Assembly (NCBI GenBank): GCA_021531865.1
Contig: JAFBIW010000008.1
Span: 1-64,000 of the forward strand
Reading direction: 5' to 3'
From: Butyricicoccus pullicaecorum
GTDB taxonomy: Bacteria; Bacillota; Clostridia; Oscillospirales; Butyricicoccaceae
Length of the DNA: 64,000 nucleotides
A program made the translations under genes and the position numbers. A model generated the notes under the pieces. It ran no database searches. It was given only the letters and a program-made list of their open reading frames with translations, and had not been told where the DNA came from. Positions 1-8,270 of this stretch are shown piece by piece; the first letter of the stretch is position 1, and every line of letters starts with the position of its first letter.

Positions 1-119
1 TCAACAAGAACGAGTCTGCGCCGATCTTCGACGTAGCGGACTACGGCATCTGCGGCGACCTGTTCAAGGTTGTTCCGATGATGATCGAAGCCATCCGCGC
101 CGCCAAGGCGGGCAAGTAA
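1..119 (+). CDS. etfA: Electron transfer flavoprotein alpha subunit, C-terminal end (partial)
   Basis: The gene enters from the left edge and only the last 39 residues are visible. They contain [20 protein letters not shown], which matches the C-terminal end of EtfA, where the FAD-binding domain closes with an 'APIF..ADYGI.GDLF.V.P' signature. EtfA pairs with EtfB and passes electrons from acyl-CoA dehydrogenases; in Clostridia it usually sits in the butyryl-CoA dehydrogenase (bcd-etfBA) operon, which would lie left of the window. The gene is followed 29 bases later by a strong terminator, so it ends its transcript. The family assignment is confident; the pathway is inferred because the neighbours are not visible. 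Confidence 0.88.
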   Translation, partial: NKNESAPIFDVADYGICGDLFKVVPMMIEAIRAAKAGK

Positions 120-148
120 GCTCGATTCTCTGCAAATTGCAGATTCAA

Positions 149-177
149 AGCCCCGTGCATCCGCACGGGGCTTTTTT
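149..177 (+). terminator. Rho-independent terminator after etfA
   Basis: A perfect GC-rich stem (AGCCCCGTGC / GCACGGGGCT) with a four-base loop runs into six T residues. It ends the etfA transcript and separates it from the convergent gene at 188-904. Confidence 0.9.
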
Positions 178-187
178 CTGCCTTTTT

Positions 188-904
188 TCACCCGTTTTGC
201 GCGGCTTGTGCGCCCGCCTGCCTGCGCTCGGCGACCATGCCGTGCAGGGCGTCAAGCGCGTCCGACAGGGTGCCGACCGCGTCGATCAGACCGCAGGCGA
301 CCGCCTCGTCCCCGCTGACGATCGTGCCGGTGTCGGCCGATAATTCCCCGGTCTCCATCATCAGCCGGGTGAGCACGGCCTCCTCCACCCGGCTGTGCGC
401 CGTGATGAAGCGCACGATGCGCTCCTGAATTTTGCGGAAGTATTCGTAGGTCTGGGGCGAGGCGATGACCGTGCCGCTCATCCGCACCGGATGGATGGTC
501 ATGGCGGCCGAGGGCGCGATGAACGACCGCTTGGCCGCGACGGCGAGCGGCACGCCAATCGAGTGCCCGCCGCCCAGCACGAGCGAGACGGTCGGCTTGC
601 GCATCCCGGCGATCAGCTCGGCGATGGCCAGCCCGGCTTCGACGTCCCCGCCGACCGTGTTGAGCAGGATGAGCAGGCCGTCGATGTCCTCGGCCTCCTC
701 GACCGCCGTGATCTGGGGAATGATGTGCTCGTATTTGGTCGTTTTGGTCTGGGCGGGCGCCTCCATGTGCCCCTCGATCTGGCCGACGATCGTGATGCAG
801 TGCAGGGCGCCCCGGGACGAGCGCGTCGTAATTGAACCGGTCTGGGTGATGCTGTCGCGCTCGGGCTGTTCGTCGCCGACCGGGCGAATCTGGTCGTTTT
901 CCAT
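188..904 (-). CDS. ClpP-like serine protease of the TepA family
   Basis: 238 residues with a ClpP/crotonase fold. The nucleophile serine is in GGGHSIGVPLA (about residue 115) and the catalytic histidine in TIHPVR (about 140). The LLILLNTVGGDVEAGLAIAE segment is the ClpP oxyanion region. ClpP-like proteins of this length with GGGHSIG are annotated as TepA (translocation-enhancing protein) and in Bacillus sit beside spoIIIE; here a FtsK/SpoIIIE gene lies 26 kb away, not adjacent. The start is supported by AAGGAG ahead of the ATG at 904. The -10-like TATACT (946-951, minus strand) lies next to DnaA-box-like sequence. The family is sure; the cellular role in this organism is not. Confidence 0.82.
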   Translation of the reverse strand: MENDQIRPVGDEQPERDSITQTGSITTRSSRGALHCITIVGQIEGHMEAPAQTKTTKYEHIIPQITAVEEAEDIDGLLILLNTVGGDVEAGLAIAELIAGMRKPTVSLVLGGGHSIGVPLAVAAKRSFIAPSAAMTIHPVRMSGTVIASPQTYEYFRKIQERIVRFITAHSRVEEAVLTRLMMETGELSADTGTIVSGDEAVACGLIDAVGTLSDALDALHGMVAERRQAGAQAAQNG

Positions 905-954
905 AAACGAAACACTCCTTTTTTGAGCAGGTTAACACGATCCTTAGTATACCC

Positions 955-1365
955 TGTGGATATGTGGAAATACGCGGGTGTAAAGTGGTCTTAACCGATT
1001 GTATAAATTGTGCCGCCGCCCACCGGGCACACGGACGAAACACAGCGAGTAATCAACAATCTGCACAGAGTTATCCACATTCGCGGGACGCGCTGTGGAA
1101 AGTTGAGATACTACCGATTGTATAGGATTTTCCCCCCATTTCCCATGGGAATTCGGGGACTGGGGGCTGTGTATAACCAGATGTTATCAACAGTGTCCAC
1201 AGGGTTGTCCACAGGGTGCACAGAGTTATCCCCAGTGAATTTGAATACAGAACGTATTATTTGCGGAAATTTTTCGGAAACCGTATCTCTGTTTCGGGTA
1301 TGACAACAGCCCGTTATCAACAGTTTCCACAGATCTGTCCACAGGCATACACAGGGTTATCCACA
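955..1365. other. DnaA-box cluster; candidate replication origin or DnaA-titration site
   Basis: This gene-free block holds two exact TTATCCACA DnaA boxes (1071-1079, 1357-1365). Five boxes differ from TTATNCACA by one base: 955-963 on the minus strand, TTATCAACA at 1184-1192 and 1314-1322, TTGTCCACA at 1205-1213, and TTATCCCCA at 1226-1234. Several weaker NNNTCCACA copies lie at 1193-1201, 1323-1331 and 1335-1343. Two sub-blocks (1183-1234 and 1313-1366) repeat the same order of boxes about 130 bases apart. An AT-rich stretch follows at 1428-1474 and could be an unwinding element. ACCGATTGTATA occurs twice (994-1005, 1113-1124). There is no dnaA or dnaN in the window, so origin function is inference; a DnaA-titrating or DnaA-regulated region is the alternative. 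Confidence 0.6.
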
Positions 1366-1485
1366 TATCTCCCCTGCCCGCCGTCCCCTGCCGCGCATCC
1401 GGCTGTAAAATTGCAGAAACCTGCCAAATCTTCATTTATTTACCGTTTTAACCTGCTAATCTGTAAGCAGAATAGGAGCTTTTGC

Positions 1486-1514
1486 TTGTATCGGGACGGC
1501 TTCTGTGATAGAAT
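1486..1514 (+). promoter_or_regulatory. Sigma-A-type promoter of the first symporter
   Basis: TTGTAT (1486-1491), a 17-base spacer and TAGAAT (1509-1514) lie 50 bases ahead of the ATG at 1564. It sits at the right edge of the DnaA-box block. Confidence 0.55.
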
Positions 1515-1563
1515 ACTGTCAAGCGGGTGTTTCGCACCCAGCAAATGAAGAGGTATGTGAAAA

Positions 1564-2940
1564 ATGCGAGAAAGAGAAAAATTTGGCTCCCGTCTGGGAT
1601 TTATCCTGATCTCGGCGGGTTGTGCGATCGGTCTGGGCAACGTCTGGCGGTTCCCGTGGATCACGGGTCAGTACGGCGGCGCGGCCTTCGTGCTGATCTA
1701 CCTGCTGTTTCTGCTGATTTTGGGTCTGCCGATTATGGTTATGGAGTTTGCGGTCGGCCGGGCGAGTCAGCTTTCGGCGGCGCGTTCGTTCCACGCGCTC
1801 GAGCCCAGGGGCACGAAGTGGCATCTGTACGGCTACGGCGCGATGCTGGGCAACTACATGCTCATGGCCTTCTATACGACGGTCGGCGGCTGGATGCTGG
1901 CCTATTTTTACAAGATGGTCAAGGGCGAGTTTGTGAACGTCACGCCCGCGTACATCGGGGATTCCTTCAATCAGATGCTCGGCAATCCGCTCTACATGGG
2001 CTTCTGGATGGTCGTGACCGTCCTGCTCTGCTTCGCGGTCTGCTCGCGCGGCCTGCGAAACGGCGTCGAGAAGATCAATAAGGTTATGATGACCTGTCTG
2101 CTCGTGCTGATTCTGGTGCTCGTCGTGCGTTCGGTGACCCTGCCGGGCGCGGCCGAGGGTCTGGCGTTCTACCTGAAGCCCGACTTTTCCAAGCTGTACG
2201 AGGCCGAGGGCGGCCTGTTCGAGTCGATCTTCGCGGCGATGGGTCAGGCGTTCTTCACCCTGTCGCTCGGCATCGGCGCTCTGGCGATTTTCGGCTCGTA
2301 CATTGATCAGGATCGCAGCCTGACCGGCGAGGCGATCTCGATCACCCTGCTCGACACCTTCGTCGCGCTGATGAGCGGCCTGATCATCTTCCCGGCCTGC
2401 TCGTCCTTCGGCGTGGACGCGGGACAGGGCCCGGCGCTGATCTTCGTGACCCTGCCCAACATCTTCAACCAGATGGCGGGCGGCCGGTTCTGGGGTGCGC
2501 TGTTCTTCCTGTTCATGGCGTTCGCGGCGTTTTCGACGATCATCGCGGTGTTTGAGAACATCATTTCCTTCGGCATGGATCTTTGGGGCTGGAGCCGCAA
2601 GAAGACGGTCGTGTTCAACCTGTTCTTCGTGCTGCTCATTTCCCTGCCCTGCGTGCTGGGCTTCAACGTCTGGAGCGGCTTTTCGGTGCCGCACATCGGC
2701 GGCGTGCAGGATCTGGAGGACTTCATCGTGTCGAATAACCTGCTGCCGCTCGGCTCGCTGGTTTATCTGCTGTTCTGCACCAGCCGGTACGGTTGGGGCT
2801 GGGACAACTTCCTGCGTGAAGCGGACGCGGGCGACGGCCTGAAGTTCCCGAAGGGACTGCGGATTTACGTCACCTACGTGCTGCCGGCCATCGTGCTGTT
2901 CATCTTCGCGATGGGCTATATTCAGAAATTCAGCGCATAA
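1564..2940 (+). CDS. Sodium:neurotransmitter (SNF/NSS) family symporter, copy 1
   Basis: 458 residues of almost entirely hydrophobic sequence with 11-12 predicted membrane helices. The N-terminal GCAIGLGNVWRFPW (about residues 19-32) is the NSS-family TM1 signature, where helix 1 unwinds to bind Na+ and substrate, as in LeuT. The protein should import an amino acid or related amine with sodium; the substrate cannot be read from sequence. AGAGGT sits upstream of the ATG at 1564. The next gene, 31 bases downstream, is a close paralogue, so the two probably form one transcript and may work as a pair or with different substrates. Confidence 0.9.
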   Translation: MREREKFGSRLGFILISAGCAIGLGNVWRFPWITGQYGGAAFVLIYLLFLLILGLPIMVMEFAVGRASQLSAARSFHALEPRGTKWHLYGYGAMLGNYMLMAFYTTVGGWMLAYFYKMVKGEFVNVTPAYIGDSFNQMLGNPLYMGFWMVVTVLLCFAVCSRGLRNGVEKINKVMMTCLLVLILVLVVRSVTLPGAAEGLAFYLKPDFSKLYEAEGGLFESIFAAMGQAFFTLSLGIGALAIFGSYIDQDRSLTGEAISITLLDTFVALMSGLIIFPACSSFGVDAGQGPALIFVTLPNIFNQMAGGRFWGALFFLFMAFAAFSTIIAVFENIISFGMDLWGWSRKKTVVFNLFFVLLISLPCVLGFNVWSGFSVPHIGGVQDLEDFIVSNNLLPLGSLVYLLFCTSRYGWGWDNFLREADAGDGLKFPKGLRIYVTYVLPAIVLFIFAMGYIQKFSA

Positions 2941-2971
2941 GGGGCGCATTTGAGAAAGAGAGGACGTTTCC

Positions 2972-4348
2972 ATGAAACAACGCGAGACCTTCGGCTCCCG
3001 CTTGGGCTTTATCCTGATTTCGGCGGGCTGTGCGATCGGCCTGGGCAACGTGTGGCGGTTCCCGTACATCACGGGCAAGTACGGCGGCGCGGCGTTCATT
3101 CTGCTGTATCTGATCTTCCTGATCGGCTTCGGCCTGCCGGTCATGACCATGGAGTTTGCGGTCGGCCGCGCGTCGCGCCGGTCGATTTCGCGGTCGTATC
3201 ACGAGCTGGAGCCCAAGGGGACGAAGTGGCATTGGTTCAGCCCCTTCGGCGTGGCGGGCAACGTCATTCTGATGATGTTCTACACCACGATCGCGGGCTG
3301 GATGTTCATTTATTTCGTGAAATTCGTGAAGGGCGACTTTGTCGGGGCGACGCCCGAGCAGGTCGGCGCGGCGTTCGACGGCCTGACGGCCGACCCGGTG
3401 CTGATGACGGTCGCGATGGGCGTGACCGTGCTGATCGGCTTCGGTGTGTGCTCGCTGGGTGTGCAGAGCGGCGTGGAAGCGGTCAATAAGCGCATGATGG
3501 CGATGCTCATCGTGCTGATGGGCGTGCTGGCCGTGCGTGCGGTCACCCTGCCGGGCGCACAGGAAGGAATGAGGTATTTCCTGGTGCCTGATTTCAGCAA
3601 AATCGTCGAAAACGGCGTGTGGAACGTCATGTATCAGGCGATGAGTCAGGCATTTTTCACCCTGTCGGTCGGCATGGGCGGCATGGCGATTTTTGGTTCG
3701 TACATCGGCCGGGAGCGCTCTCTGCTGGGCGAATCGGTGCACGTTGCGGCGCTCGATACCTTTGTCGCGCTGTGCTCGGGTTTGATCGTCATTCCGTCGT
3801 GCTTTGCGTTCGGGGTTGACCCGGCGGCCGGCCCTCCGCTGATCTTCATTACCCTGCCGTCGGTGTTCGAGCAGATGTCGGGCGGCCGCCTGTGGGGCAG
3901 CCTGTTCTTCCTGTTCATGATTTTTGCGGCCATGTCGACGGTCATCGGCGTCATGGAGAACATCATCTCGTGCGTGACGGACGCCTTCCCGAACCTGTCG
4001 CGGAAGAAGACCTGTTTGTACGGCACAATCGGCCTGTTTGTGCTGTCTTTACCGGCTGTGCTCGGGCACAATGTGTGGAGCTGGGTGCAGATTCCGGGCA
4101 TCGGCGGCATTTTGGATATTGAGGATTTTATTGTATCGAATAATATCCTGCCGCTCGGCTCTGCGATCTGCGTGCTGTTCTGTTGTATGAAGAACGGCTG
4201 GACGTGGAAGAATTTCATGGCGGAGAGCAATACGGGCAAGGGTCTCAAGTTCCCGAATTGGGCGCGGTGGTATTGTACGGTGGTTTTGCCGCTCGCGGTC
4301 GTCGTGATTCTGGTCATGGGCTACGTCACGAAATTCGTGACGCTGTAA
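2972..4348 (+). CDS. Sodium:neurotransmitter (SNF/NSS) family symporter, copy 2
   Basis: 458 residues, the same length as the upstream paralogue, with near-identical opening (SRLGFILISAGCAIGLGNVW) and matching helices throughout. The two genes look like a tandem duplication that has since diverged: the TM3-TM5 region and the C-terminus differ most. AGAGGA precedes the ATG at 2972. A hairpin AAAACCGC-AAA-GCGGTTTT (4357-4375) starts right after the stop. The family is certain, the substrate unknown. Confidence 0.9.
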   Translation: MKQRETFGSRLGFILISAGCAIGLGNVWRFPYITGKYGGAAFILLYLIFLIGFGLPVMTMEFAVGRASRRSISRSYHELEPKGTKWHWFSPFGVAGNVILMMFYTTIAGWMFIYFVKFVKGDFVGATPEQVGAAFDGLTADPVLMTVAMGVTVLIGFGVCSLGVQSGVEAVNKRMMAMLIVLMGVLAVRAVTLPGAQEGMRYFLVPDFSKIVENGVWNVMYQAMSQAFFTLSVGMGGMAIFGSYIGRERSLLGESVHVAALDTFVALCSGLIVIPSCFAFGVDPAAGPPLIFITLPSVFEQMSGGRLWGSLFFLFMIFAAMSTVIGVMENIISCVTDAFPNLSRKKTCLYGTIGLFVLSLPAVLGHNVWSWVQIPGIGGILDIEDFIVSNNILPLGSAICVLFCCMKNGWTWKNFMAESNTGKGLKFPNWARWYCTVVLPLAVVVILVMGYVTKFVTL

Positions 4349-4380
4349 GGCAAAAGAAAACCGCAAAGCGGTTTTCGGAA

Positions 4381-4580
4381 ACGCTTCGTCAACCTTCTCG
4401 AAGGTTGCGGATTCCAAAGGCAGAGCCTTTGGCGCAATCCAGCCGCGCAGGCTGGCCGCGTCCCGCAGGACGCGGAACAGAGAACGCTTCGTCAACCTTC
4501 TCGAAGGTTGCGGATTCCAAAGGCAGAGCCTTTGGCGCGCTCCAGCCGCGTAGGCTGGCCGCGTCCCGCAGGACGCGGAA
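4381..4580. repeat. Tandem duplication of a 97-bp palindrome-rich unit
   Basis: Units 4381-4477 and 4484-4580 (103-base period) are nearly identical; I see differences only around 4438-4440/4541-4543 and one base at 4448/4551. Each unit contains four small inverted repeats (AACCTTCTCGAAGGTT, CCAAAGGCAGAGCCTTTGG, CAGCC..GGCTG and CCGCGTCCCGCAGGACGCGG). A related AGCCTTCGAGAAGGCT occurs at 4909-4924. The structure resembles REP/BIME-like intergenic repeats. Confidence 0.85.
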
Positions 4581-4632
4581 TCCCCCGTCAAAATCCGGTG
4601 TTCGGCCCGGATTTTGATACGATGAAAATCAG

Positions 4633-4667
4633 AAATCGTCCGGCTGTTCAGGCCGGACGATTTTTTT
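4633..4667 (+). terminator. Rho-independent terminator
   Basis: The stem AAATCGTCCGG / CCGGACGATTT is followed by a T7 tract. It is the most canonical terminator in the hairpin array and could end the symporter transcript. Confidence 0.75.
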
Positions 4668-4730
4668 CAATCATTCCTCATTTTTATCGTTGTCCGAACA
4701 AATTTCAGGCAAATCAGAAATGCGGAAGAA

Positions 4731-4806
4731 AAAAACCGTCCCAACCGAATGGGACGGTTTTTTACATCAAAACAAAAAATCCCGGCGAAAAAGGCCGGGA
4801 TTTTTG
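4731..4806. terminator. Two adjacent bidirectional terminator-like hairpins
   Basis: AAAAAACCGTCCC / GGGACGGTTTTTT (4731-4763) and AAAAATCCCGGC / GCCGGGATTTTT (4774-4805) have A and T runs on both sides. They could stop either the rightward symporter transcript or the leftward aminopeptidase transcript. Confidence 0.7.
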
Positions 4807-4962
4807 AATTTTTTTCATGATATGAAAAATCCGGGCGGACACGGATTTTTCAACGGGGAATTTCGCCCATTGCGATGGGCGACTTGGGGCGCCGCCCCAA
4901 GACCCCGCAGCCTTCGAGAAGGCTGGCGAAGCTTTCATTTATTGGGTGCGGCGCAGCGGTTT

Positions 4963-6348
4963 TTACTCCGCGCGATAGAACGCGCCGAAGCCCTGGTAGG
5001 CCATATACAAATCCAGCTTGGCGATGACCTCGAACGGCGCGTGCATCGAGAGCACCGGCACGCCCGCGTCCACCGTGTCAATGTTCCGGTTGGCCAGATA
5101 CATCGCGACCGTGCCGCCGCCGCCCTGATCGACCCGACCCAATTGACCGGTCTGCCAGACAACGCCCGCGCCGTCCAGAATCGTCCGTACCCGCGCCATC
5201 AGCTCGGCCGACGCGTCCGACGTGCCGCTCTTGCCCCGCGCGCCCGTGTACTTGATGATCGCCAGACCGCAGTTCACCCGCGCGTCGTTGCGCGGCTCGG
5301 AAACCTCGGCGTAGTTCGGGTCATACGCGTTGCAAACATCGGCCGACAGGCAGATCGAGTGCTCAAAGCATTCCTCGGGCAGCACACCCTGCGCCCGGCA
5401 CAGGTCGGAAAGGAAGGTGTCAAACGCGCGGCTCTGCATACCGGTCACGCCGTCCGAGCCGATCTCCTCCTTGTCCACCAGCAGACACATATTCGTGTGC
5501 GCGGGCACATCTGCGTTGTCGATCAGCGCGGTTGCCGCCGGATAGGAGCACACCCGGTCGTCATGGCCGTAAGCGCCCACGAACGAGCGGTCAAAGCCGA
5601 TGTCACACGCGTTGAACGCGGGCACACAGGTCAGCTCAGCCGACAGGAAATCGACCTCAGACATGCCGTATTCCTGATGCAAATACTCCAAAATCGCCAG
5701 TTTGATCTTGTTTTTCTCATCCTTTTCGGCATTTTCGCTGGGCATCGAGCCGAGCAGAATATTCATATTTTCCGCCTTGATGACCTCGGTCGCCTTTTTG
5801 GTCATCTGGTCGCTTGCCAGATGGATCAGCAGATCGGTGATGACAAACTTCGGGTCTTCAGGCTTGTTGCCGATGTGCACGGGCACACGCTCGATTTTCC
5901 CGTCCTTGCACACGCAGACCACGCCGCGCAGCTCGAGCGGGATGGCCGTCCACTGGTATTTCTTGATGCCGCCGTAGTAGTGGGTCTTGAAAAACGCCAT
6001 CCCCTCCTGCTCGTACAGCGGCACGGTGCGGATGTCGATGCGGGGCGCGTCCAGATGGGCGGCGGTCAGGTGCACGCCCTCGGCCAGCGAAGTCCGGCCA
6101 ATGTGCGCCAGAATCACGCCCTTGTCCCGGTTGATCTGGTACAGCTTATCGCCCGGCCGGACGTCCATGCCGCGCTTCCACGGCTGGTAGCCCGCCGCCT
6201 CCGCCCGGCGGACGATGGCCGCCGTCGCGTCGCGCTCGGTCTTGCCTTCGTCGAGGAAGGCCTTGTAGCCCTCGGCATAGGCCATCACAGCCGCCTTGTT
6301 GGCCTTGTCAAAGCCCGGCTTTTTGTCATAAAAAAGTTCGGAAGACAT
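4963..6348 (-). CDS. apeA: M18-family aminopeptidase
   Basis: 461 residues from the ATG at 6348. This is a cytosolic zinc metallo-aminopeptidase of family M18 (aspartyl aminopeptidase / aminopeptidase I). Metal and catalytic signatures are AHLDAPRIDIR (first zinc His and Asp), DKEEIGSDGVTG (catalytic Glu pair) and the C-terminal HAPFEVIAKLDLY zinc His. A GTG at 6357 is in frame but overlaps the AAAGGAG Shine-Dalgarno (6357-6363), so the ATG nine bases further in is the better start. It is the last gene of a minus-strand run, 26 bases after coaE. Confidence 0.9.
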   Translation of the reverse strand: MSSELFYDKKPGFDKANKAAVMAYAEGYKAFLDEGKTERDATAAIVRRAEAAGYQPWKRGMDVRPGDKLYQINRDKGVILAHIGRTSLAEGVHLTAAHLDAPRIDIRTVPLYEQEGMAFFKTHYYGGIKKYQWTAIPLELRGVVCVCKDGKIERVPVHIGNKPEDPKFVITDLLIHLASDQMTKKATEVIKAENMNILLGSMPSENAEKDEKNKIKLAILEYLHQEYGMSEVDFLSAELTCVPAFNACDIGFDRSFVGAYGHDDRVCSYPAATALIDNADVPAHTNMCLLVDKEEIGSDGVTGMQSRAFDTFLSDLCRAQGVLPEECFEHSICLSADVCNAYDPNYAEVSEPRNDARVNCGLAIIKYTGARGKSGTSDASAELMARVRTILDGAGVVWQTGQLGRVDQGGGGTVAMYLANRNIDTVDAGVPVLSMHAPFEVIAKLDLYMAYQGFGAFYRAE

Positions 6349-6374
6349 ATAAAACACTCCTTTAAAGGTAGAAA

Positions 6375-6977
6375 TTATGTAGTTTCATCCGCATCCAGCG
6401 CCCGGCAGAGCGCGTTTATCTGCGCTTCCAGCGCGGCCAGATCGCCGCCGTTTTCGAGGATGTACCGGCATCTCTCGCGGTAAAACGCCTCGTCCGGCTG
6501 CGCGTCGATGCGCGCCGCCGCTGCTCCTTCGCTCAGCCCGTCGCGCGCCATGATGCGCGCCATGCGCACTGCGCGCGGCGCGACCACGCCGATGACCGCG
6601 TCGCAGTTCCGGTCGAAACCGGCCTGAAATAAGGTGGGCGCGTCATATAAAATGCGGGTTTTGCCATCCTGTTCGAGCGCCTCGAACGCGGCCTGACTCG
6701 CCGCCCAGATGCGCGGATTGACGATCTCGTTCAGCCGCGCAAGCTGAGCACGGTCGGAAAAGACCGCCGCCGCCAGCCGGGGCCGGTCGAGCGCACCCTC
6801 GGGCGTGAGCACGCCGCCGAAGGCCCGGTTGAGCACGGCGAGCAGCTCGCTGCCCGGCTGGCACAGCGCGCGGTACACCGCGTCCGCGTCCACCCAGCCG
6901 AAGCCGCGCGCCGTGAGCATGCTCGCCGCAGCGCTCTTTCCCGCGCCCGAGCCACCGGTCAGTCCATATAGCTTCAT
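6375..6977 (-). CDS. coaE: Dephospho-CoA kinase
   Basis: 200 residues, the normal family length. It phosphorylates the ribose 3'-OH of dephospho-CoA, the last step of coenzyme A synthesis. The P-loop is GGSGAGKS (residues 8-15), the DADAVYRAL segment at about 30 is the CoA-substrate region, and the lid lies in RMARIMARDG. The frame stays open far upstream but the homology begins at the ATG at 6977 (MKLYGLTGGSG). The gene follows sua5 by 26 bases, and both belong to the same minus-strand series of housekeeping genes. Confidence 0.93.
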   Translation of the reverse strand: MKLYGLTGGSGAGKSAAASMLTARGFGWVDADAVYRALCQPGSELLAVLNRAFGGVLTPEGALDRPRLAAAVFSDRAQLARLNEIVNPRIWAASQAAFEALEQDGKTRILYDAPTLFQAGFDRNCDAVIGVVAPRAVRMARIMARDGLSEGAAAARIDAQPDEAFYRERCRYILENGGDLAALEAQINALCRALDADETT

Positions 6978-7003
6978 CGAAAAATCACAACCTTTTTCGG
7001 CCT

Positions 7004-8023
7004 TTATACATTGATTACATGGAATCCAGCCGCTTTTTTGAGCCGATTTGCGACCGCCAGCCCAAGACCGGCATCGTCCGGGCACTGCGCCCAGATTTCG
7101 GTCACGTCGGTCTCGTCGAAGGCGCGCAGCGCGTCGAAGATGTGGCGCGCCTGCGCACCCAGATCGTCGGCCGCACCGATGCGGTGCACGATATGCCCGG
7201 CGAAGCGGTCGGCGTATTCGTCGAAGCAGATGACGCCCGCGCCCGTGCTCAGGTGCTCCGCAATGTAAGCCGCGCCCTTTTCGGGGTCGCCGCACACCGC
7301 CGTGACCGGCGCGTGGGGCGCGTAGTGGCGGTATTTCATGCCGGGTGCGGAGACGCGCACGTCGTCCCCGATCTTCTGCGTGACCGCGCGGTCGATCTCG
7401 ACCGGCCCGAGCACGGCTTCGAGCTGCTCGTGGGAGACGCCGCCCGGCCGGAGCAGCCGGGGCCGCTCCCCTGCCAGCGAAATGACGGTCGATTCCACGC
7501 CGACCGCGCACGCGCCGCCGTCCAGCACGGCCGAAATTTTACCCTGCATGTCCTCCATGACGTGCGCGGCCGTCGTCGTCGAGGGTCGTCCCGAGGTGTT
7601 GGCCGAGGGCGCGGCGATGGGCACGCCCGCCGCACGGATGACCGCGCGCGCGACCGGGTGGGACGGCAGGCGGATGCCGACCGTGTCCAGCCCGCAGGAG
7701 ACCTCATCCGGAATGCAGGCGGCCTTGGGCAGGATGATCGTCATGGGGCCGGGCCAGTAGGCCTGCGCCAGACGCTTCGCGTGCTCGGGCACAACGGTCA
7801 CAAGATCGTAAATTTGTTCAAAATCCGCAATGTGGACGATCAGCGGGTTGTCGGAGGGACGGCCCTTGGCCGCGAAGATCTGCCGGACGGCTGCGCCGTC
7901 CAGCGCGTTCGCGCCCAGACCGTACACGGTCTCGGTCGGGATGCCCACGACCTGCCCGTCGGCCAGCAGTCGTCCCGCCTGCGCGATGCCCGCCTCGTCG
8001 GCGGCAAGCAGTATGGTGTTCAT
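7004..8023 (-). CDS. Threonylcarbamoyl-AMP synthase, Sua5/YwlC type
   Basis: 339 residues in two domains: YrdC-like catalytic domain (about 10-205, with GLGANALDG, KGRPSDNPLIVHI and APSANTSGRPS) and a C-terminal Sua5 domain (about 245-335, ending GLGLAVANRLKKAA). It makes threonylcarbamoyl-AMP from threonine, bicarbonate and ATP for t6A37 tRNA modification. An in-frame GTG at 8032 overlaps the AGGAAG ribosome site; the ATG at 8023 is 8 bases from it and is preferred. It lies downstream of prfA, a common arrangement in Firmicutes, although the usual prmC between them is missing here. Confidence 0.92.
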   Translation of the reverse strand: MNTILLAADEAGIAQAGRLLADGQVVGIPTETVYGLGANALDGAAVRQIFAAKGRPSDNPLIVHIADFEQIYDLVTVVPEHAKRLAQAYWPGPMTIILPKAACIPDEVSCGLDTVGIRLPSHPVARAVIRAAGVPIAAPSANTSGRPSTTTAAHVMEDMQGKISAVLDGGACAVGVESTVISLAGERPRLLRPGGVSHEQLEAVLGPVEIDRAVTQKIGDDVRVSAPGMKYRHYAPHAPVTAVCGDPEKGAAYIAEHLSTGAGVICFDEYADRFAGHIVHRIGAADDLGAQARHIFDALRAFDETDVTEIWAQCPDDAGLGLAVANRLKKAAGFHVINV

Positions 8024-8052
8024 GGAGTACACTTCCTGTTATATAAATTCAA

Positions 8053-8106
8053 TATATTACAAATAGACGGATAAATAGAATGAATTATATTACAAATAGT
8101 AATATA
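8053..8106. promoter_or_regulatory. AT-rich leader of sua5 with repeat and palindrome
   Basis: In an otherwise GC-rich genome, 8038-8125 is strikingly AT-rich. TATATTACAAATAG occurs twice (8053-8066 and 8086-8099), and the second copy is part of the perfect palindrome TATATTAC-AAATA-GTAATATA (8086-8106). It lies between prfA and sua5 and probably holds a promoter or operator for the sua5-coaE-apeA genes. Confidence 0.4.
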
Positions 8107-8127
8107 ATGAAATGAGATTAATATATG

Positions 8128-8270
8128 CGTGCTCAGACATATCAATTCGGAACGGCACGAAAATGCGTATCACGGCACCCGTGCTCAACCGATACACGAA
8201 TGAAGCAGCCCGTGCTCAGCTTATGCGCAGGTGCGGCGGTTTGTTCTGACGCCGAAGAACCCGTGCTCAG
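8128..8270 (-). repeat. Four copies of TGAGCACG(G) at and after the prfA stop
   Basis: CGTGCTCA on the plus strand (TGAGCACG on the minus strand) occurs near 8128, 8180, 8211 and 8262. The last copy contains the prfA stop codon itself. The same word, as GCTGAGCACGG, is repeated in the 3' end of the ygiQ-like gene (43733-43930). Confidence 0.5.

Larger units (their letters stand above)
4357..4924. repeat. Array of consecutive hairpins between convergent genes
   Basis: About ten inverted repeats lie head to tail in the 614-base gap between the symporter and the aminopeptidase. They are at 4357-4375, several inside the 4381-4580 tandem repeat, 4589-4616, 4633-4663 (with T7), 4731-4763 (with a T run), 4774-4805, 4823-4852, 4864-4881, 4883-4901 and 4909-4924. 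Several look like rho-independent terminators for one or both strands. The gap separates convergent transcripts, so a terminator is expected, but this number is far more than needed. No credible coding frame is present. Confidence 0.75.

Noticed and set aside
1519-3150. Long minus-strand open frame antisense to the first symporter
   Set aside because: The plus-strand symporter has clear family motifs and a ribosome site; the antisense frame is His/Gln/Arg-rich low-complexity protein, a usual by-product of GC-rich codon use.
905-4348. Using gene orientation to decide whether the DnaA cluster is the origin
   Set aside because: Genes to the left and right are mixed in strand (for example, all genes from 4963 to 13526 are on the minus strand), so orientation neither supports nor excludes an origin.
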